The translations under genes and the position numbers were made by a program. Below the pieces are notes generated by a model. That model made no database searches, had not been told where the DNA came from, and saw nothing but the letters and a program-made list of their open reading frames with translations. A DNA stretch of 6,738 nt from Chloroflexota bacterium (lineage in GTDB: Bacteria; Chloroflexota; Dehalococcoidia; Lucifugimonadales; JACPCL1): NCBI GenBank assembly GCA_016210375.1, contig JACQUH010000063.1, forward strand, positions 1-6,738, in the 5' to 3' direction. Positions 3,867-6,738 of the stretch are shown here, one piece after another (positions within the stretch are counted from its first letter, which is position 1; every line of letters starts with the position of its first letter).

Positions 3867-5267
3867 ATGGCCATTCAAAACACGCTTCGCCCATACCAGC
3901 TAGCGATCGGCCGGGCGGTGTTGGATAGCGTCCTGCACCGCCGGGGCCTTACTTTCACCGTGGAGATCGCTCGCCAGGGCGGCAAGAACGAGCTGTCGGC
4001 GCAGCTAGAGGTGCTGCTCCTGACCCTATTCATGGCCCAGGGCGGCAACCTGGTAAAGGGAGCGCCCACCTACGTCCCGCAGCTCCTGCACAGCATCCTG
4101 CGCCTGAAGGACCGCCTGGGCGAGGCGGGCTACGGCGGCCTCTGGTCCAAGGAGGCCCTCAACATCTTCCGGCTGGGCAAGGCCCGCCAGGTGTTCCTCA
4201 GCGCCCAGCCTTCCGCCCGGGTCGTCGGAGCTACAGCCCACATCCTGCTGGAGATAGACGAGGCCCAGGAGGTAGAGAAGGCCAAGTTCTACAAGGAGTT
4301 CCGGCCCATGGGGGCCTCCACCAACGTGACCACCCTTCTGTATGGCACGCCCTGGGACGGGGACTCCCTGCTGGAGGAGGCGAAGGCCCACAACCTGGAC
4401 CTGGAACGCCGGGACGGCGTGAAGCGCCACTTCCAGTACGACTGGCAAGAGGTGGCCCGGCACAATCCGCTGTACGGGGCCTACGTAGAAGGCGAGCGGG
4501 AACGCCTGGGCGAGAGCCACCCCCTGTTCCGCAGCCAGTACCTGCTGCTACCCGTGCACACGGACGGCGGGCTGCTCAGCGGCTCGCAGAGGGCGCAGCT
4601 CCAGGGGGACCATCCCCGGCAGCACGCGCCCTCGCCGGGAGCCGCCTACGTGGCGGCCCTGGACGTGGCAGGGGGCGTGAACGACGGAAGCCTGTCACGG
4701 GCAGAGGCTTCGGCTCCTGGCCGGGACTCCACGGTGCTGACCCTCGGGGAGCTGGATTTTGCCCACGGCGACCCTACCACGGGCGAACCCCAGGTGCGCA
4801 TCGTGGAGCACCGCTGGTGGACGGGCGTGGCGCTGGCGTCGCTGCACCCGCAGCTCGTGGACCTGCTGGGCCGCGTTTGGCGGCCCCGCCGGGTGGCCGT
4901 GGACGCCACGGGCCTGGGCCAGGGTACCGCCAGCTTCCTGGAACGCGCCCTGGGCAGCGGAGTGGTGGAGCCCTTCACCTTCACGGCTGGCAGCAAGTCC
5001 CGCCTGGGGTACGACCTGCTGGCGGCGGTCAACAGCGGGCGGCTGAAGCTGTACGCGCCCGACGGCTCCCAGGAGTTCGGGGAGTTCTGGCGTCAGTTGG
5101 AACGGGCGGAGAGCCACCTGCTGCCCAACCGGACCATGGCCTTTGCGGTGGCATCGGCCAAAGGCCACGACGATTTCCTGATGAGCCTCGCCCTGCTGGT
5201 ACACGCTGGCCGCTACCTGCCCCGGGTGGCAAGGGGGCGGGCAAGGGAGGCGGCGGGGGCGAGATGA
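3867..5267 (+). CDS. terL: Phage terminase large subunit (TerL)
   Basis: A 466-residue two-domain DNA-packaging motor that hydrolyses ATP to pump phage DNA into the procapsid and cuts the concatemer. ATPase domain (about 1-235): LRPYQ (7-11); a deviant Walker A ARQGGKNE (35-42, Lys40); Walker B ILLEIDEAQ (126-134, Asp131/Glu132); and a coupling motif YGTPWDG (159-165). Nuclease domain (about 255-450): three acidic sites, AALDVAGG (263-270, Asp266), VAVDATGLG (343-351, Asp346) and GHDDFLMSLAL (433-443, Asp435/Asp436), as in RNase H-fold terminase nucleases. AGGAG (3851-3855) lies 11 nt before the ATG; LRPYQ close to the N-terminus supports this start. About 15 residues (near 271-286) between DVAGG and RDSTVL look inserted and are encoded by a palindrome. 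TerL is followed by an HTH protein and the portal, a standard packaging neighbourhood. All key residues are intact, so the protein may be functional. Confidence 0.95.
   Translation: MAIQNTLRPYQLAIGRAVLDSVLHRRGLTFTVEIARQGGKNELSAQLEVLLLTLFMAQGGNLVKGAPTYVPQLLHSILRLKDRLGEAGYGGLWSKEALNIFRLGKARQVFLSAQPSARVVGATAHILLEIDEAQEVEKAKFYKEFRPMGASTNVTTLLYGTPWDGDSLLEEAKAHNLDLERRDGVKRHFQYDWQEVARHNPLYGAYVEGERERLGESHPLFRSQYLLLPVHTDGGLLSGSQRAQLQGDHPRQHAPSPGAAYVAALDVAGGVNDGSLSRAEASAPGRDSTVLTLGELDFAHGDPTTGEPQVRIVEHRWWTGVALASLHPQLVDLLGRVWRPRRVAVDATGLGQGTASFLERALGSGVVEPFTFTAGSKSRLGYDLLAAVNSGRLKLYAPDGSQEFGEFWRQLERAESHLLPNRTMAFAVASAKGHDDFLMSLALLVHAGRYLPRVARGRAREAAGAR
4687..4711. repeat. Inverted repeat inside the terminase gene, possible in-frame palindromic insertion
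   Basis: GAAGCCT (4687-4693) and AGGCTTC (4705-4711) form a 7-bp stem inside the coding sequence. They fall within the segment that separates DVAGG from RDSTVL in the nuclease domain (residues about 271-286). Related terminases generally have only a few residues here, as far as I recall the family, so the stem may mark a small selfish palindrome carried in frame. Confidence 0.4.
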
Positions 5268-5401
5268 CCCTCAGCCCCTCATCATTCTTCTCTTGCTGGA
5301 AGGTGAAAGGAACAGTACAGCACCACACCCTGAAGGGTGCGGTACGAAAGCCTTGGATAGCCGTACACGTTGGCAAGCCATTGGAAACGAGGGAGCGCCG
5401 T
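5268..5401. other. Short intergenic spacer with a small hairpin
   Basis: This 134-nt gap separates TerL from the next gene. It contains CACCCT (5326-5331) / AGGGTG (5334-5339), a small hairpin with a GA centre (or a TGAA loop), flanked by GTAC on each side (5315-5318 and 5342-5345). No gene is proposed. The downstream frame is open across the spacer from an ATG at 5264 that overlaps the TerL stop, so an N-terminal extension of the next gene cannot be excluded. Confidence 0.45.
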
Positions 5402-5713
5402 ATGAGCAGCAGAAAAGGGGTCCCCGCCATGGACACTTTGCCGGAGTACTTCCCCTACAAGGACGGCGGTTGCGACGTATCGCCCTCGTGCCTGCGCTGC
5501 CCGCTGCCCCAGTGCAAGTACGACGCCGACGCCTCGGGCAACCGGGACTGGCTGGCCCGGGTGCGCCGCTCGGACCGGGACCGCCAAGTGCTCCAGGCGT
5601 GGCGCCGGGAGAGGCCCTCCGTGCTAGAGCTGGCGCGGCGCTTCAGGATCAGCCAGCGCACGGTGCACCGGATCCTGGCGAAGGGGGATGAGGATGGCGC
5701 GTCCGCCGCATGA
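5402..5713 (+). CDS. Cys-cluster helix-turn-helix protein between terL and portal genes
   Basis: A 103-residue protein with two recognisable parts. Near the N-terminus, Cys24-x5-Cys30-x2-Cys33-x4-Cys38 (CDVSPSCLRCPLPQC) looks like a metal-binding cluster, perhaps zinc or Fe-S. The C-terminal part holds a helix-turn-helix: SVLELARRFRISQRTVHRIL (73-92), the pattern of homeodomain-like or resolvase-type DNA-binding helices. It is therefore probably a sequence-specific DNA-binding protein. GAGGGAG (5389-5395) lies 6 nt before the ATG, an excellent site. An internal ATG at 5429 (MDTLPEYF) is a weaker alternative with AAGGGG ahead of it. An ATG at 5264 overlaps the TerL stop, but the extra 46 residues look like translated spacer. 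The role may be small terminase, late-gene regulator or host-derived regulator; the position between TerL and portal favours a phage role. Confidence 0.75.
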   Translation: MSSRKGVPAMDTLPEYFPYKDGGCDVSPSCLRCPLPQCKYDADASGNRDWLARVRRSDRDRQVLQAWRRERPSVLELARRFRISQRTVHRILAKGDEDGASAA

Positions 5714-5730
5714 GTACGACGAACGCCGCC

Positions 5731-5840
5731 GTCATGCTGAGGAGCGCAGCGACGAAGCATCTGAGACGCACATTCAGGAAGGCACATGCTTTAGATGCTT
5801 CGCGCCGTTCGCCCTACGGGACTCACTCGCTCTGCATGAC
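5731..5840. repeat. MITE-like repeat, copy 3 of the (G)TCATNCTGAG family
   Basis: The outer ends GTCATGCTGAG (5731-5741) and CTCTGCATGAC (5830-5840) are inverted with one mismatch. The inner arms CGAAGCATCT (5753-5762) and AGATGCTTCG (5793-5802) are a perfect 10-bp inverted pair, so the RNA would form a long interrupted hairpin. The left 31 nt after the first base match copy 1 exactly (3501-3531). The element starts 17 nt after the HTH gene stop and ends 50 nt before the portal start. A frame open across it (5688-5894) is not considered a gene. Confidence 0.8.
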
Positions 5841-5890
5841 ACCAACTTCAACTCCGTGCCGAGAACCATAGCCCACCGAAGGAGCACACC

Positions 5891-6738
5891 ATGAACACCC
5901 TACCCCTTCCCCAGCAGCTAGACCGCATGGACACCGAGCGGCTGCGTCGCTACCAGGAGAACCTGGCCTTCTATGGCGGCCGCCAGTGGCCGGGCCGCGC
6001 CCGCCCCGGCGAGCGCCGCCTCACCTTCAACTACGCCAAGGCCATCGTGGACAAACTGTCCTCCTACGTCATGACGGGCATGAGCGTGTCGGTGGCGCCG
6101 TGGGACGCCACGCCAGAATCGGCGGAGCGGGCCAGCAGGGCGCAGGAGGCGCTACGCCAGGTCTATGAGGACAACGCCCTGGAGGCCCTGGACCTGGACA
6201 CGGAGCTGGACACCTCCATCCTGGGCGACGGCGCCTTCAAGGTGACGTGGGACGCAGAGCAGGAGCGGGTGCGGGTGTCGGCGCCGGACGTGCAGGGCGT
6301 CTTCGCCTGGTGGCAGGGCGACGACCCCTCCCGGGTGTGGCGCGTCGCCAGCCGCTACCGCCTCTCGGCGGAGGAGGCGTCGGCCCTCTACGGCATGGAT
6401 TCGCCCGGCAAGGGCGACGTGACCGTGGCCGAGGGCTGGACCCGGGAGGCCTTCCAGCTCTGGGTGGGGAACGTCCTGGCCCAGGAGCGCCCCAACCCCT
6501 ACGGCTTCGTCCCCTTCGTGCTGTTCCCCAACGTGCGGGTGCCCAAGGCCTTCTGGGGAGAGTCGGACATCCCGCCGCTGGTGGAGCCGGCCCAGGAGCT
6601 GAACCGGGCGCTGTCGCAGCTCTCCATGATCGTGGAGCTCTCAGGCAACCCCATCGCGGTGCTGGAGGGCGTGGAGCGGGCTGAGGACATCGCCGTGAAG
6701 CCGGGCGCGGTGTGGGAGCTGCCAGAGCGGGCGCGGGC
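5891..6738 (+). CDS. Phage portal protein, SPP1 Gp6-like (3' end beyond the window)
   Basis: The first 282 residues of a portal protein, the dodecameric ring at the capsid vertex through which TerL pumps DNA and to which the tail or connector attaches. Seen: an N-terminal helical region, RLRRYQENLAFYGGRQWPG (17-35), then NYAKAIVDKLSSYVMTG (47-63) and DLDTELDTSILGDGAFKVTWD (101-121). These are the blocks of the Gp6-like portal family in the expected order. Further on come NPYGFVPFVLFPN (202-214) and FWGESDIPPLVEPAQELNRALSQ (221-243), the characteristic stem-proximal segment. AAGGAG (5879-5884) lies 6 nt before the ATG, which settles the start. Full-length family members are about 450-500 residues, so roughly the first 60 percent is present. 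No frameshift or internal stop is seen. The gene follows TerL and the small HTH gene, consistent with a head-packaging module continuing to the right. Confidence 0.93.
   Translation, partial: MNTLPLPQQLDRMDTERLRRYQENLAFYGGRQWPGRARPGERRLTFNYAKAIVDKLSSYVMTGMSVSVAPWDATPESAERASRAQEALRQVYEDNALEALDLDTELDTSILGDGAFKVTWDAEQERVRVSAPDVQGVFAWWQGDDPSRVWRVASRYRLSAEEASALYGMDSPGKGDVTVAEGWTREAFQLWVGNVLAQERPNPYGFVPFVLFPNVRVPKAFWGESDIPPLVEPAQELNRALSQLSMIVELSGNPIAVLEGVERAEDIAVKPGAVWELPERAR

Noticed and set aside
3421..3928. Small frames within the 3394-3866 gap (for example 3683-3928 plus, 3618-3824 minus, 3712-3894 minus)
   Set aside because: They are made of the repeat elements, have no ribosome site, and some run out of frame into terL.
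1521..4722. A 13-nt match TCGGCTCCTGGCC shared by the acyl-CoA synthetase gene (1522-1534) and terL (4710-4722)
   Set aside because: Short and GC-rich, and lying in coding sequence of both genes; it is most likely coincidence.
4026..5204. Long minus-strand frames opposite the terminase gene (4026-4520 and 4695-5204)
   Set aside because: They are antisense to well-conserved ATPase and nuclease motifs. High GC content keeps such frames open by chance.
4817..5401. Long plus-strand frame running from inside terL through to the HTH gene (start 4817 or 5264)
   Set aside because: The part before 5402 is out of frame with TerL or translates spacer. A strong ribosome site precedes 5402, although the ATGA overlap at 5264 leaves slight doubt.
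5688..5894. 68-residue plus-strand frame between the HTH and portal genes
   Set aside because: It is almost wholly the MITE-like element 5731-5840, so its peptide is translated repeat.
1..6738. tRNA, rRNA, integrase or attachment site marking a prophage boundary
   Set aside because: None was recognised in any gap; the boundary, if any, may lie in 1707-2339, but no att-like duplication is visible inside the window.

Overview
The window is GC-rich, gene-dense bacterial DNA whose gaps are packed with palindromic intergenic repeats. Gene content (a stand-alone NDP-forming acyl-CoA synthetase alpha subunit beside a tailed-phage packaging module) and the style of the interspersed repeats suggest an environmental Chloroflexota genome, perhaps a Dehalococcoidia-like lineage. 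That placement is inference; no taxonomic marker gene is present.

Layout. (1) 1-275 has no gene and holds four successive hairpins. (2) 276-1706, minus strand, encodes a 476-residue CoA-binding acyl-CoA synthetase (NDP-forming) alpha-type protein. It has a near-consensus promoter at 1806-1834 that rules out the longer reading-frame starts. (3) 1707-2339 is a long divergent intergenic region with an inverted-repeat-bounded element (2036-2170), a perfect 50-nt palindrome (2174-2223) and a plus-strand promoter (2273-2302). (4) 2340-3393 is a compact plus-strand run of four small genes: a three-helix membrane protein, a 53-residue helical protein, a 106-residue helical protein, and an 85-residue protein with a coiled coil followed by one membrane helix (XhlA/holin-like layout). 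The last three have overlapping or near-abutting starts and stops. (5) 3394-3866 has no convincing gene and is made largely of three repeat elements. (6) 3867-5267 encodes the phage terminase large subunit (ATPase plus nuclease). (7) 5402-5713 encodes a small protein with a four-cysteine cluster and a helix-turn-helix. (8) 5714-5890 holds another copy of the repeat family found in region 5. (9) 5891 to the window end encodes an SPP1 Gp6-like portal protein, cut by the window edge.

Together, regions 4-9 look like the left end of a prophage or phage-derived head/packaging module. TerL cuts and pumps DNA through the portal into a procapsid. The small genes ahead of TerL are candidates for accessory packaging (small terminase) and lysis or membrane functions, but none is recognised firmly. 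Host-style repeats sit in every larger gap of the module, and a palindromic in-frame insertion may lie inside the terminase nuclease domain. Both point to long residence in a repeat-rich chromosome rather than a recently arrived phage. No integrase, attachment site, tRNA or CRISPR array is visible.
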